Positions 27,531-36,536 of a stretch of 64,000 nucleotides of DNA are shown piece by piece. The stretch is from Pseudomonadota bacterium (lineage in GTDB: Bacteria > Pseudomonadota > Gammaproteobacteria > Burkholderiales > Ferrovaceae): the NCBI GenBank assembly GCA_028873535.1, contig JAGWIJ010000002.1, positions 1 to 64,000 on the forward strand, read 5' to 3'. The position numbers and the translations under genes were made by a program. Each line of letters starts with the position of its first letter. Position 1 is the stretch's first letter. Under the pieces are notes generated by a model. It saw only the letters and a program-made list of their open reading frames with translations, made no database searches and had not been told where the DNA came from.

Positions 27531-27592
27531 CGAGATTTGTTGTGTTGAACGATATACTCTGGTGATCTCGATGTAAATACCAAATCTCGATA
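27531..27592. promoter_or_regulatory. ATCTCG operator boxes around the dmpC promoter
   Basis: Three copies of the ATCTCG core surround the dmpC promoter: AAATCTCGATA at 27582-27592 (just upstream of -35), GATCTCGATG at 27564-27573 (overlapping -35 and spacer), and the inverted CGAGATTTG at 27531-27539 (just after the start). CGAGATTTG and CAAATCTCG form a perfect inverted pair. They lie in the gap shared with the divergent GntR gene, the natural operator position for that regulator. The factor that binds is inferred. Confidence 0.5.
27549..27577 (-). promoter_or_regulatory. Sigma-70-type promoter of dmpCDEFGHI
   Basis: On the reverse strand TTTACA (27577-27572) and TATCGT (27554-27549) are exactly 17 bases apart, five and four matches to the -35 and -10 consensus. 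Predicted start is near 27542, about 75 bases before the dmpC ATG. The lower pathway therefore seems to have its own promoter, separate from the sigma-54 promoter of the phenol hydroxylase operon. Confidence 0.55.
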
Positions 27593-27661
27593 TTTTTGAA
27601 GATCTCCAACATTCGAACAATCGGTCGTAGAATGGCTGCAACATTCCGCTCGGGAACAGGC

Positions 27662-28423
27662 ATGGTCCAGCAGGGCATGAACGGCAGCAGCGACGGCAGC
27701 AGTGCGGGCGAGGAGCCCAAGACCCTGGTGCAGGGTGCGTACCTGCAGCTGCGCCGCGACATCATCGAGGGCCGCCACGCACCCGGCACCAAGCTGCGCG
27801 TCGAGCACCTCAAGGACCACTATGCAGTTGGGGCCGGCACGCTGCGCGAGGCACTGGCGCTGCTGGTGTCCGACGCCCTGGTGATCGCCCAGGGCCAGCG
27901 CGGCTTCACGGTGGCGCCGATCTCGGTCGCCGATCTCGAAGACATCACCCACACCCGGGTGCTGCTCGAATCCGAAGCGCTGCGCCAAAGCATCCGGCAC
28001 GGCGACGAGAGCTGGGAAGCCGCCGTGGTGAGTGCCTTCCACCGCCTGACGCGCGCCGAGGAGAAGCTCTCCAACGATGTCGAGGCCAGCGTCAACGAGT
28101 GGGAAGAACGCAACCGCATGTTCCACGAAACGCTGATCGCAGCCTGTCCCTCGCGCTGGACGCGCCAGTTCCTTGGCGTGCTGTACCAGCAGTCCGAGCG
28201 CTACCGGCGCCTGTCGGTGCTGCGCCGGCCGATCCCGCGCGATGTCCACAACGAGCACGAGGCGATCTGCAATGCCGCGCTGGCGCGCGACACGCGCCTC
28301 GCCACGCGCCTGATCAGCGGCCACATCCTGCGCACGCTGGAGTCGATCCGTGCGCTCGAAAGCCTGGAGTTCCCGCCGGCCGGCAAGGCTGCGCGCAGCC
28401 GCAAGGCCGCCAGCCGCACTTAG
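27662..28423 (+). CDS. GntR family (FadR/FCD subfamily) transcriptional regulator
   Basis: About 253 residues from ATG 27662; earlier in-frame ATGs at 27596 and 27632 and a later one at 27677 are possible, and none has a strong ribosome site. The earliest would overlap the operator-like boxes. N-terminal winged helix: AYLQLRRDIIEGRHAPGTKLRVEHLKDHYAVGAGTLREAL. The C-terminal FCD effector domain has Asp/Arg near DITHTRVLLESEALR and His ligands in FHETLIAAC and DVHNEHEAI, as in metal-binding FCD domains. Divergent from dmpC and tail-to-tail with dmpQ (4-base overlap), it interrupts the usual dmp gene order. Likely repressor of the meta pathway responding to a pathway acid; effector unknown. Confidence 0.88.
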   Translation: MVQQGMNGSSDGSSAGEEPKTLVQGAYLQLRRDIIEGRHAPGTKLRVEHLKDHYAVGAGTLREALALLVSDALVIAQGQRGFTVAPISVADLEDITHTRVLLESEALRQSIRHGDESWEAAVVSAFHRLTRAEEKLSNDVEASVNEWEERNRMFHETLIAACPSRWTRQFLGVLYQQSERYRRLSVLRRPIPRDVHNEHEAICNAALARDTRLATRLISGHILRTLESIRALESLEFPPAGKAARSRKAASRT

Positions 28424-28824
28424 GGCTTGGGGGCGGTATCCGGGGCTTCCCATGGCATCCGGCATACGGCCTTGACCATCTTGCCCAGCACGCGCAGGCG
28501 CAGGTCGCTGTCCGGCCACACGCAGCAGGCCAGTACCCGGCCCTGCGCCTCGTCCTCCTCGCTCACGTGTGCCCGGCTCATCACGCGCGCGTGCCAGCGT
28601 CCCTCCAGGATCTCGATCTTGCACACGCCGCAGCCGCCTTCGCGGCAGCCCACCGGGATGTTGCGGCGGCCCAGGTTTTCCATGCCGCGCAGCACGGTCT
28701 GGCCGGCTGGGCAGCTGTAGGTGCTGGTGCAGTTCTCGATGAACACCTGGTGACGCGGTGACGCCGGCGGCGCCCCTTCCGCTGCGGCGGCAGCAGCGGC
28801 GTGTTCCCGCCCGGTCTCCACCAC
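28420..28824 (-). CDS. dmpQ: Chloroplast-type [2Fe-2S] ferredoxin (DmpQ/XylT type)
   Basis: 134 residues from GTG 28824, with GGAGGA upstream. Cluster ligands CREGGCGVCK and a distal ACC before VWPDSDLRLRVL form a plant-type ferredoxin centre. In known meta operons this ferredoxin re-reduces the iron of oxidatively inactivated catechol 2,3-dioxygenase. Longer than the usual about 110 residues because of an Ala-rich leader; a downstream start is possible. It lies 3 bases after dmpP, and its stop overlaps the convergent GntR gene. Confidence 0.88.
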   Translation of the reverse strand: MVETGREHAAAAAAAEGAPPASPRHQVFIENCTSTYSCPAGQTVLRGMENLGRRNIPVGCREGGCGVCKIEILEGRWHARVMSRAHVSEEDEAQGRVLACCVWPDSDLRLRVLGKMVKAVCRMPWEAPDTAPKP

Positions 28825-28827
28825 GGC

Positions 28828-29886
28828 TCAGATCCTCCGGAACAGCGGGCTGCGCACCTGCTGTGCGTCGGCCGCGGACAGGAACTTCTCCATGTAAATG
28901 TCGCGCTCGAACAGCCGGCCCTTCATCAGCGTGTCGATGCAGGCGTCGATCATCGCGGGCGGTCCGCACAGGTAGGCCTTGCAGCCGCGGAAGTCGCCGT
29001 CGTACAGGCGCAGCGCCGCTTCGTGCGCGAAACCGCGCGCCCCCTGCCAGGCGCTGCCGTCGGGCTCGTGCGACAGCACCGGCAGATAGCGCAGCTGCGG
29101 GTGACGCGCCACCAGATCGACGAACTCCTGGTGGTAGTAGAGCTCCTCGCTGCTGCGCGCACCGTAGACCAGGGTCACCGGCGTGGTGTCGCCGGCGGCC
29201 AGCATCTCGTGCAGCATCGCGCGCGGGCTCGACAGCCCCGATCCACCGGCGATCAGCAGCACGGGCAGACCCGCCGAGCGGCGCAGGAAAAAGCGTCCGT
29301 AGGGTCCGGCCAGGCGCACGCGGTCGCCCGCCGCCAGCGTGTCGTGCACCCAGCCGGTGCCCAGGCCGCCCGGCACCCGGCGCACGTCGAGTTCGATCAG
29401 CCGCCCGTTTCCAGGCGGATTGGCGATCGAGAAGGCGCGCGTGGTGCCAGGGTGGCTGCCGATCTCCAGGTTGACGTACTGACCGGCCTGGAAGTCGATC
29501 GGCTGGTCGAGTTCGATGAACACGCCGCGGATGGTCGGCGTCAGCGCCTCCACGCGCTGCACCGTGCCGTCGAAGTCGCGCACCGGGATCACGCGTGCAT
29601 CCGGATCCTCGTCGAGTTCGGCGTGGATGGTCACATCGCTTTCCAGGCGCGCGCAGCAGGCCAGCGCCTTGCCTTCGTCGCGCTCGAAATCCATCAGCGC
29701 GAAGCTCGAGGCCTCGCCGTGGTCGATCTCGCCGTCGAGCACTTCCACCTTGCAGGTGGCGCACAGCCCGTGGCAGCAGGCGTGCGGCAGCCAGACGCCT
29801 GCGCGCAGGCAGGCATCCAGCATGGTCTGGCCCACGGCGACCTCGACCACCTCCCCGGTTGGTTCGATGGTCAGGCTGTGGCTCAC
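28828..29886 (-). CDS. dmpP: Phenol hydroxylase reductase component
   Basis: 352 residues from GTG 29886, whose GTGA overlaps the dmpO stop; this matches the usual 353 residues of DmpP. Ferredoxin domain with CHGLCATCKVEV and a distal ACC, FAD domain with RAFSIANPP, NAD domain with LIAGGSGLSSPRAML and YLCGPPAMID. It supplies electrons from NADH to the DmpLNO hydroxylase. Both the overlap and length argue for GTG over the longer frame. Confidence 0.95.
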   Translation of the reverse strand: MSHSLTIEPTGEVVEVAVGQTMLDACLRAGVWLPHACCHGLCATCKVEVLDGEIDHGEASSFALMDFERDEGKALACCARLESDVTIHAELDEDPDARVIPVRDFDGTVQRVEALTPTIRGVFIELDQPIDFQAGQYVNLEIGSHPGTTRAFSIANPPGNGRLIELDVRRVPGGLGTGWVHDTLAAGDRVRLAGPYGRFFLRRSAGLPVLLIAGGSGLSSPRAMLHEMLAAGDTTPVTLVYGARSSEELYYHQEFVDLVARHPQLRYLPVLSHEPDGSAWQGARGFAHEAALRLYDGDFRGCKAYLCGPPAMIDACIDTLMKGRLFERDIYMEKFLSAADAQQVRSPLFRRI

Positions 29887-30242
29887 GAGCAGCTGCCTCC
29901 GATGCCGGCCAGGCCGGGAGTACGGAAGCGGATCACATCCTTGTGGCCAAGGCCGTTCTCGGCCAGGCTGCGGTTGAAGTTGGGCGTCCACGGCTGACCC
30001 GACTTGAACCACTCCACCTTCGACCAGTCGACGCGCGCCCAGTCCGGGTGGTAGCCGTAGGTGCCGGGCAGCACCTTCTCGATCACGTCGCCGAAACGCA
30101 TCTGCGGCGGGAACGGGAAGGCGAACGGCGCGCAGAACATCAGATGGTCCTCCCAGCCGATGTACAGCAGTTGCGCACCGTGGAAGTTCTCCACGCGATC
30201 CTTGTTCTCGCCCTTGTATTCCTTGATTGCTGAGACCGCCAT
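29883..30242 (-). CDS. dmpO: Phenol hydroxylase gamma subunit (P4)
   Basis: 119 residues from ATG 30242, with GAGGAGG upstream. Matches the phenol hydroxylase P4 subunit: ENFHGAQLLYIGWEDHLMFC, FPFPPQMRFGDVIEKVLPG and VDWSKVEWF. It is the small structural subunit of the (LNO)2 oxygenase. Lies 75 bases after dmpN. Confidence 0.95.
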   Translation of the reverse strand: MAVSAIKEYKGENKDRVENFHGAQLLYIGWEDHLMFCAPFAFPFPPQMRFGDVIEKVLPGTYGYHPDWARVDWSKVEWFKSGQPWTPNFNRSLAENGLGHKDVIRFRTPGLAGIGGSCS

Positions 30243-30317
30243 GGCGGTGTCCTCCTCACGATCTGTTTGACCGGCCCGCCTCGCCCGGGCGGGATCCCGG
30301 TGTGCCACGACGGCGGA

Positions 30318-31880
30318 TCAGCCGACCTGGTTGCGCGTCACCGCGCCCTTCCAGGCGGCAAAGTTGCGCTGGTCCTCGGAACCCTCGAAATCCAGGTTGT
30401 CGCGGCCGAAGTTGAGGTGGTAGTGCTGCAGCACCGCCGCCAGCGGATCGAAGCCGGGTGCGGTCGGATCCGTGCCGGGCTCGAAGCAGTTGCCCTGGTA
30501 GATCTGGTGCACCGGCAGCCAGGCCTGGATGTACTTTTCCGGCTCGTACTCGAAGATTTCCTTGCAGTGGTCCGAGCAGAAATGGAACTTGTCGCCCAGG
30601 TAGCTGGTTTCGCGGTAGCAGATCTTGGTCGGATCACCGGGCTCGGTGAACAGCATCGGGATCTGGCAGGTCTGGCACAGCATGGGCAGGGTCTTGTTGT
30701 AGTAGCGGTTGCCGAGCGCGGCCTGCTCGCGCCAGTACTCCATGCGCGGGCGGTAGTACTTGTCGAAGCTCTCGGGATACTTCTGCGACAGCCAGTCCAT
30801 CTCGTCGGCGTCCGGAATCCAGGTGTGGAAGGCGGCAGCGGCACCGTAGTTGTAGAAGGTGGTCCACACCTGATGCGACAGGTGGTCCTTCTCCAGCCGC
30901 ACCTGCTGCATGCACTTCGGCTCGCGGATGCCATAGCGCGCCAGATCCTTGAACAGCGCGCCGCCCGCCTCCTCGAAATACATCTCCCAGGCTTCCTTCC
31001 AGCTCATCACGCGCTTGGGCAGCATATAGTCCATCATCATCGCGACCAGCGACAGCAGGCGCACGCCGCGCCAGCACCACTTGTCCAGCCAGCGCTGCAC
31101 GATGGGCACATTGGCCGGGTCCTGCTCGAGCAGGAACTTGATGCATTCCAGGCCGAGCGTCATGTGGCGCGCCTCGTCGGACTGCGCCGAGAAGCCGAAG
31201 GTCATGGTGTTCATGTCGCCGTTGTAGGCGGCGCCCGACACGAAGGGCACGAACAGCAGGTTGGTCAGCACGTACTCGAAGGAGAAGCCGACCGCCACCA
31301 GGAACTCGAAAGGTCCGGCGCTGACCGCGTCCTCGAAGAAGGACTTGGGCACCGACAGGTACCACACGCGCTCGTACATGTGCCGCCAGTCGTGCAGGCC
31401 GTTGTAGTAGCGGTTGTAGTTGCTCATCGCATGCACCTGCGTCTGGGCATGGCGCAGCTCGTCGAGCGCCTGCATCTGGCACGCGATGCGCGGGCCGGGC
31501 CCGCGCAGGGCACGGCCCACATGGGCGAAGCCGCGGTGGGCCATGTACTCGAGCGGCGTCACGCCCTGCAGGAACAGCTTGACGGTGTTGATGTAGCGCG
31601 CGTCGGTCACGTTGAGGTGGCCGTTGTTCTGCGCATAGGCGTCGATGATCGCGTACAGCTTGCGCTCCTTCTCGGCCTGGTATTTCCAGTACGCATCCAT
31701 GGTCAGGCGGAAGGGATCCTGCCACTTGTCCCAGTCGTGGATGACGATGCCTTCGTACTTGTCGAAGGGATAGACCTTGTCCATCGGCTGGTAGCTGGTC
31801 TCCCAGTCCAGGCCGCGGGTCATGGCGGCGTAGCGTTCCTTGAGGCCCATCTTGTGTTTCGGGGCGGCTTTCATGTCCAT
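30318..31880 (-). CDS. dmpN: Phenol hydroxylase alpha (diiron) subunit
   Basis: 520 residues from ATG 31880 (GAGGAGAA upstream). Four-helix diiron carboxylate oxygenase: the two E-x-x-H motifs are visible as LDELRHAQ near residue 138 and SDEARHM near 234. A C-terminal YHS-type segment with CQTCQIP and HFCSDHCKEIF near 400-440 is characteristic of phenol hydroxylase N subunits. It hydroxylates phenol, and probably cresols, to catechols with O2. Catalytic core of the KLMNOP system. Confidence 0.96.
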   Translation of the reverse strand: MDMKAAPKHKMGLKERYAAMTRGLDWETSYQPMDKVYPFDKYEGIVIHDWDKWQDPFRLTMDAYWKYQAEKERKLYAIIDAYAQNNGHLNVTDARYINTVKLFLQGVTPLEYMAHRGFAHVGRALRGPGPRIACQMQALDELRHAQTQVHAMSNYNRYYNGLHDWRHMYERVWYLSVPKSFFEDAVSAGPFEFLVAVGFSFEYVLTNLLFVPFVSGAAYNGDMNTMTFGFSAQSDEARHMTLGLECIKFLLEQDPANVPIVQRWLDKWCWRGVRLLSLVAMMMDYMLPKRVMSWKEAWEMYFEEAGGALFKDLARYGIREPKCMQQVRLEKDHLSHQVWTTFYNYGAAAAFHTWIPDADEMDWLSQKYPESFDKYYRPRMEYWREQAALGNRYYNKTLPMLCQTCQIPMLFTEPGDPTKICYRETSYLGDKFHFCSDHCKEIFEYEPEKYIQAWLPVHQIYQGNCFEPGTDPTAPGFDPLAAVLQHYHLNFGRDNLDFEGSEDQRNFAAWKGAVTRNQVG

Positions 31881-31927
31881 CGTGCGGTTCTCCTCGTTCC
31901 AGCCGTGCCGGCAGGCGTGTGCCCGGC

Positions 31928-32197
31928 TCAGCTGTTCCAGCTCAGGGTGAATTCATCGTCGGTCTCGTCGATGTGGCCCGAGAGCGAGATCAGGTTGAGG
32001 TGCAGTTCCTGCAGGTCGAAGGCGTGTCCGATGCGTTCGGAGATGCTGTCGCGGCGCACCGTCAGGTGGCCCTCGGCGTCGATCTTCACCATCGCGGGCG
32101 ATTCGCTCACGCGCGCATGCGGGTTGTCCGCCATCACCGCCTCGACGATCGGGCGCGCGTCCTCGTTGGCCTGCAGGATCAGGAATACGTTCGACAT
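31928..32197 (-). CDS. dmpM: Phenol hydroxylase activator/coupling protein (P2)
   Basis: 89 residues from ATG 32197; an ATG two codons earlier is too close to the GAGGAGG site. Cofactor-less effector protein: SNVFLILQANEDARPIVEAV ... ALxxGHI-like SGHIDETDDEFTLSW. It docks on DmpN to couple electron transfer to oxygen activation. Sits 11 bases after dmpL and 47 before dmpN. Confidence 0.94.
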   Translation of the reverse strand: MSNVFLILQANEDARPIVEAVMADNPHARVSESPAMVKIDAEGHLTVRRDSISERIGHAFDLQELHLNLISLSGHIDETDDEFTLSWNS

Positions 32198-32208
32198 GGC
32201 CATCCTCC

Positions 32209-33204
32209 TCAGGCGCTCAGACCGAGCTTGGCGATCCGCGCGCGGAACTGGCTGTCGCAGTCGTCGAGCATGGCGTCGGCCTGCGCCGGCGACGCACGCC
32301 GCGCCAGCCCTGCCAGCGCATCCCGCGCGCGACCCCGATAGCGGTCCAGCCAGCCCTGCACCAGCGCCTTGTTGGCCTCCGACTCGCCCACGGCGGTCCT
32401 GATCTGGGCGTCGACCCAGCGCAGCGTCTCGGCGTGCCAGTCGCGCATGAAACCCGTGAGCATGGACAGCGCGATGCCGCCGCGACCGGCGAAGTCGCCC
32501 TCGACCAGCGATCCGTAGACCAGCGGGTAGAGTTGGCCGTCGATGGCCAGGTTCTGCGCCACGAACATCTCGAACCAGTCCTCGATCACCAGGCAGTCCT
32601 CGACCAGATGGCGCAGCGGCTGCCACTCGGCGCCTTCGATCCACGCCTGCTTGCCGGCGTCGAGCAGCGCGGGCCCGCCGAGCAGCAGGCCGGTACGCGT
32701 GAGGTACTGCGCGATCCCGAGCTGGTCCATGGCCTGGAACAGACAGGGCTGGGTGATCGCGGTGCCGTAGCCGTAGGCGCACATCGAGGAATGGTTCATG
32801 TTGGCGCCCCAGGCGACGTGGCGCAGCGGCACCAGCAGGTCGCGTGCAGCCGCGGCCAGGCCGGCGTCGAGCGCGTCGCACAGATTGCGTTCCTCGACGA
32901 ACTCGAAGGCCGATTCGGCGGCCTCCTGCTGGCGTGCGCGCGCGAGGGTGTAGCTGCCGTAGTAGTACTGGCGCGGATCCTTGAAGGCGTACCAGTCGGC
33001 CATCACCAGCGCGGTGCGGCTGGCGTCGAAGATCTCGTGGTCGGGATCCCAGCTGGGACGGTAGTGGAAATTGCTGGTCGGCTGGAGGCCGAGGGTCGCC
33101 TCCTGGTAGCGCGTGGCGGGCTTGTCGCCGCCGATGTGGCGCGCCACGTTGTCGTAGGTCTGGCGCAGCGGCTTGATGTTGATGGTCTGCAGGTCGATAT
33201 GCAT
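32209..33204 (-). CDS. dmpL: Phenol hydroxylase beta subunit (P1)
   Basis: 331 residues from ATG 33204. Homologous to the diiron subunit fold but lacking the metal ligands; diagnostic MHIDLQTINIKPLRQTYDNV start and YYYGSYTLARARQQEAAE. It is the beta subunit of the oxygenase. Length equals the known DmpL/PhhL proteins. Confidence 0.95.
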   Translation of the reverse strand: MHIDLQTINIKPLRQTYDNVARHIGGDKPATRYQEATLGLQPTSNFHYRPSWDPDHEIFDASRTALVMADWYAFKDPRQYYYGSYTLARARQQEAAESAFEFVEERNLCDALDAGLAAAARDLLVPLRHVAWGANMNHSSMCAYGYGTAITQPCLFQAMDQLGIAQYLTRTGLLLGGPALLDAGKQAWIEGAEWQPLRHLVEDCLVIEDWFEMFVAQNLAIDGQLYPLVYGSLVEGDFAGRGGIALSMLTGFMRDWHAETLRWVDAQIRTAVGESEANKALVQGWLDRYRGRARDALAGLARRASPAQADAMLDDCDSQFRARIAKLGLSA

Positions 33205-33287
33205 GGGGACTCCGAAGGCGAAGCGGAACTCTGTGGAAGGCCGTCAGCGGCCTTCGCTCTTGTCGGCCGCGGCGACCGGCCGGGTGC

Positions 33288-33527
33288 CTAGGACGTGGCT
33301 TCGGGGAGGAACTCGACTGCCTGTGTCCGGCAGAACTCCTCGAAGGCGGCGGCGGGCAGCAGGAGCTCGGCAAACAGCTCCGGCTCGCCCAGCGCGAAGT
33401 CGAACGCGATGAAGCCGTCCGACCGCCGCGCGGTGACACGCACGAAGCGCCGGCTCAGGTCGAGCACCGGCGCTGCGGGCGTGCCGCCCGCGCTGTCCTG
33501 GGCGCGTGGTGGCTCAGGTGTAGACAT
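33288..33527 (-). CDS. dmpK: Phenol hydroxylase assembly protein (P0)
   Basis: 79 residues from ATG 33527, overlapping the 3' end of the catechol 2,3-dioxygenase gene by 14 bases. Matches DmpK-type proteins: RRFVRVTARRSDGFIAFDF and FEEFCRTQAVEFLPE. DmpK is needed to load iron into the apo-oxygenase and is not part of the catalytic turnover. In the classical dmp operon it is the first gene; here it is second. Confidence 0.9.
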   Translation of the reverse strand: MSTPEPPRAQDSAGGTPAAPVLDLSRRFVRVTARRSDGFIAFDFALGEPELFAELLLPAAAFEEFCRTQAVEFLPEATS

Positions 33528-34440
33528 TCAGGAAGGCCTCGTTGAGTTTGCGGTCGTGATAGAAGATCGCGCGCCCCAGGTCCTCGGCATCCCAGGTGAT
33601 GGTGGGCTTGTCGGGGTAGTAGATGTAGCCGCCCGAAAACACCTCGTTGCGGTTGCCGCTGGGATCGAAGAAGTAGATCGTCTCCCCGCGCGTGATGCCG
33701 TGGCGCGTCGGCCCGATATCGAGCGAGACCTTGTTCTTGGAGATGATGTCGGCCGCGCGCAGCACGTCACCCCAGTTGTCGAGGATGAACGAGCAGTGGT
33801 GGAACTTGTTTTTTTCGGGATTGCGGATGAAGGCCACGTCGTGCGCCTTGGTCGAGCAGGTCAGGAAAGCGGCCACACGCAGCTCGCCGGCCATCACCTG
33901 TTCGGCCATGCGGAAACCCAGGATGTCCTCGAACACCTTCACCGTGCCGTCGAGGTCATCGCCGTACAGCAGGCAGTGGTCGAAGCGCGTCGGCGCCATG
34001 CCGATCAGTCCGTCCGGCCAGGGATCAGGGTTGCTGGTCGGCAGGCCGTTGCCCACCTTGTCCTTGTCGCAGAAGATCTCGATGGCGTGGCCGGTCGGCA
34101 CGGTGAAACGGAAGCGCGCACCGGTATGCAGATGTTCACCCGCGGCGATCCAGCGCTTGTCGCTGGTCAGCGGACTGGCCTCGAGCTTGCCGGCCAGGTC
34201 GCGCAGGGTGTCGGGACCGTCGACCACGAAACCCATGTAGTCCATGCCGGGACTGTCGGCCTTGCGCAGCACCACGCTGTGGTGGTCATGCTCGTCCCAG
34301 GCCTTGAGGTAGACGCGCCCCTGATCGTCCCGACCGGTCTCGATCAGACCGAGCACCCGCGTGTAGTGGTGGACGGCCTTCTCGACGTCGAGCACGCGCA
34401 GTGCGACGTGTCCGGGCCGGATAACACCTGTCATTGCCAT
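33514..34440 (-). CDS. dmpB: Catechol 2,3-dioxygenase (extradiol)
   Basis: 308 residues from ATG 34440, with GGAGGAAG five bases upstream. Vicinal-oxygen-chelate fold of two repeats; iron ligands are His in RFDHCLLYG, His in FHHCSFIL and Glu in NRNEVFSGGY. It cleaves catechol to 2-hydroxymuconic semialdehyde. First gene of the operon (dmpB-K-L-M-N-O-P-Q), whereas in the classical dmp operon it follows dmpQ. It lies downstream of a near-consensus sigma-54 promoter. Confidence 0.95.
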   Translation of the reverse strand: MAMTGVIRPGHVALRVLDVEKAVHHYTRVLGLIETGRDDQGRVYLKAWDEHDHHSVVLRKADSPGMDYMGFVVDGPDTLRDLAGKLEASPLTSDKRWIAAGEHLHTGARFRFTVPTGHAIEIFCDKDKVGNGLPTSNPDPWPDGLIGMAPTRFDHCLLYGDDLDGTVKVFEDILGFRMAEQVMAGELRVAAFLTCSTKAHDVAFIRNPEKNKFHHCSFILDNWGDVLRAADIISKNKVSLDIGPTRHGITRGETIYFFDPSGNRNEVFSGGYIYYPDKPTITWDAEDLGRAIFYHDRKLNEAFLNVYT

Positions 34441-34569
34441 GTGATCTTCCTCCTTGGATTGTTGGAGCGTGCCGCGGTCGTTCGTGCTGCGGTGCAACGA
34501 CCGACGCCTTGCGCACCGTCACCGGAACCCTGCTGGCGACGGCCGCCGCTGCGGCCACGCAAACCCTTA

Positions 34570-34585
34570 CTCAAGATCCGTGCCA
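34570..34585 (-). promoter_or_regulatory. Sigma-54-like promoter of the phenol hydroxylase operon
   Basis: Reverse strand reads TGGCACGGATCTTGAG: exact -24 TGGCAC, five-base spacer, then TTGAG in place of TTGCW, so the usually invariant GC at -12 is GA. Predicted start is about 115 bases before the dmpB ATG. The two upstream activator-like sites and divergent DmpR-type gene support it; the -12 deviation keeps confidence moderate. Confidence 0.55.
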
Positions 34586-34602
34586 ATGTCGAAATTCACA
34601 TA

Positions 34603-34613
34603 AAATCTCGATA
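34603..34613 (-). promoter_or_regulatory. AAATCTCGATA box, shared with the dmpC promoter, or IHF site
   Basis: The 11 bases AAATCTCGATA recur exactly at 27582-27592 in front of dmpC. Here they lie in an AT-rich patch between the -24 box and the activator sites. Read on the reverse strand, TATCGAGATTTTA is also one mismatch from the IHF consensus WATCAANNNNTTR, and IHF commonly bends this type of promoter. GntR operator and IHF site are both possible. Confidence 0.45.
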
Positions 34614-34660
34614 AAATAGGTACAGGTCAGCTAGATGACCGGGCGTCGGCGGTGCGGGCA

Positions 34661-34708
34661 TGATCAAATGATCGAGTTCTGTGCGACCGATTCACGAAAT
34701 CATTCAAG
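34661..34708 (-). promoter_or_regulatory. Pair of DmpR/XylR-type upstream activating sites
   Basis: TGATCAAATGATCGAG at 34661-34676 closely resembles the XylR/DmpR site TTGATCAATTGATCAA. A weaker relative, CACGAAATCATTCAAG, starts 31 bases further on, about three helical turns, the typical spacing of paired sites. They are about 110-150 bases upstream of the predicted sigma-54 start. The remainder of this 380-base gap holds only the promoter and the AT-rich box. Confidence 0.6.
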
Positions 34709-34820
34709 CCCGGCGGACTGGCTTGCGCGGGCCAGGGCGCCCAGATTTGCGACGTGCAGTGCAACATGACAGCGTCGACGCAGCTGCGCGAAAGTGCCGC
34801 TGCCGCCGGCAGGAGACGCG

Positions 34821-36488
<1,668 letters not shown>

Positions 36489-36536
36489 GCGGCGGCCACG
36501 CCGTTCACGGCGTCACGCCCGGCGCCGGCGTGCGCA

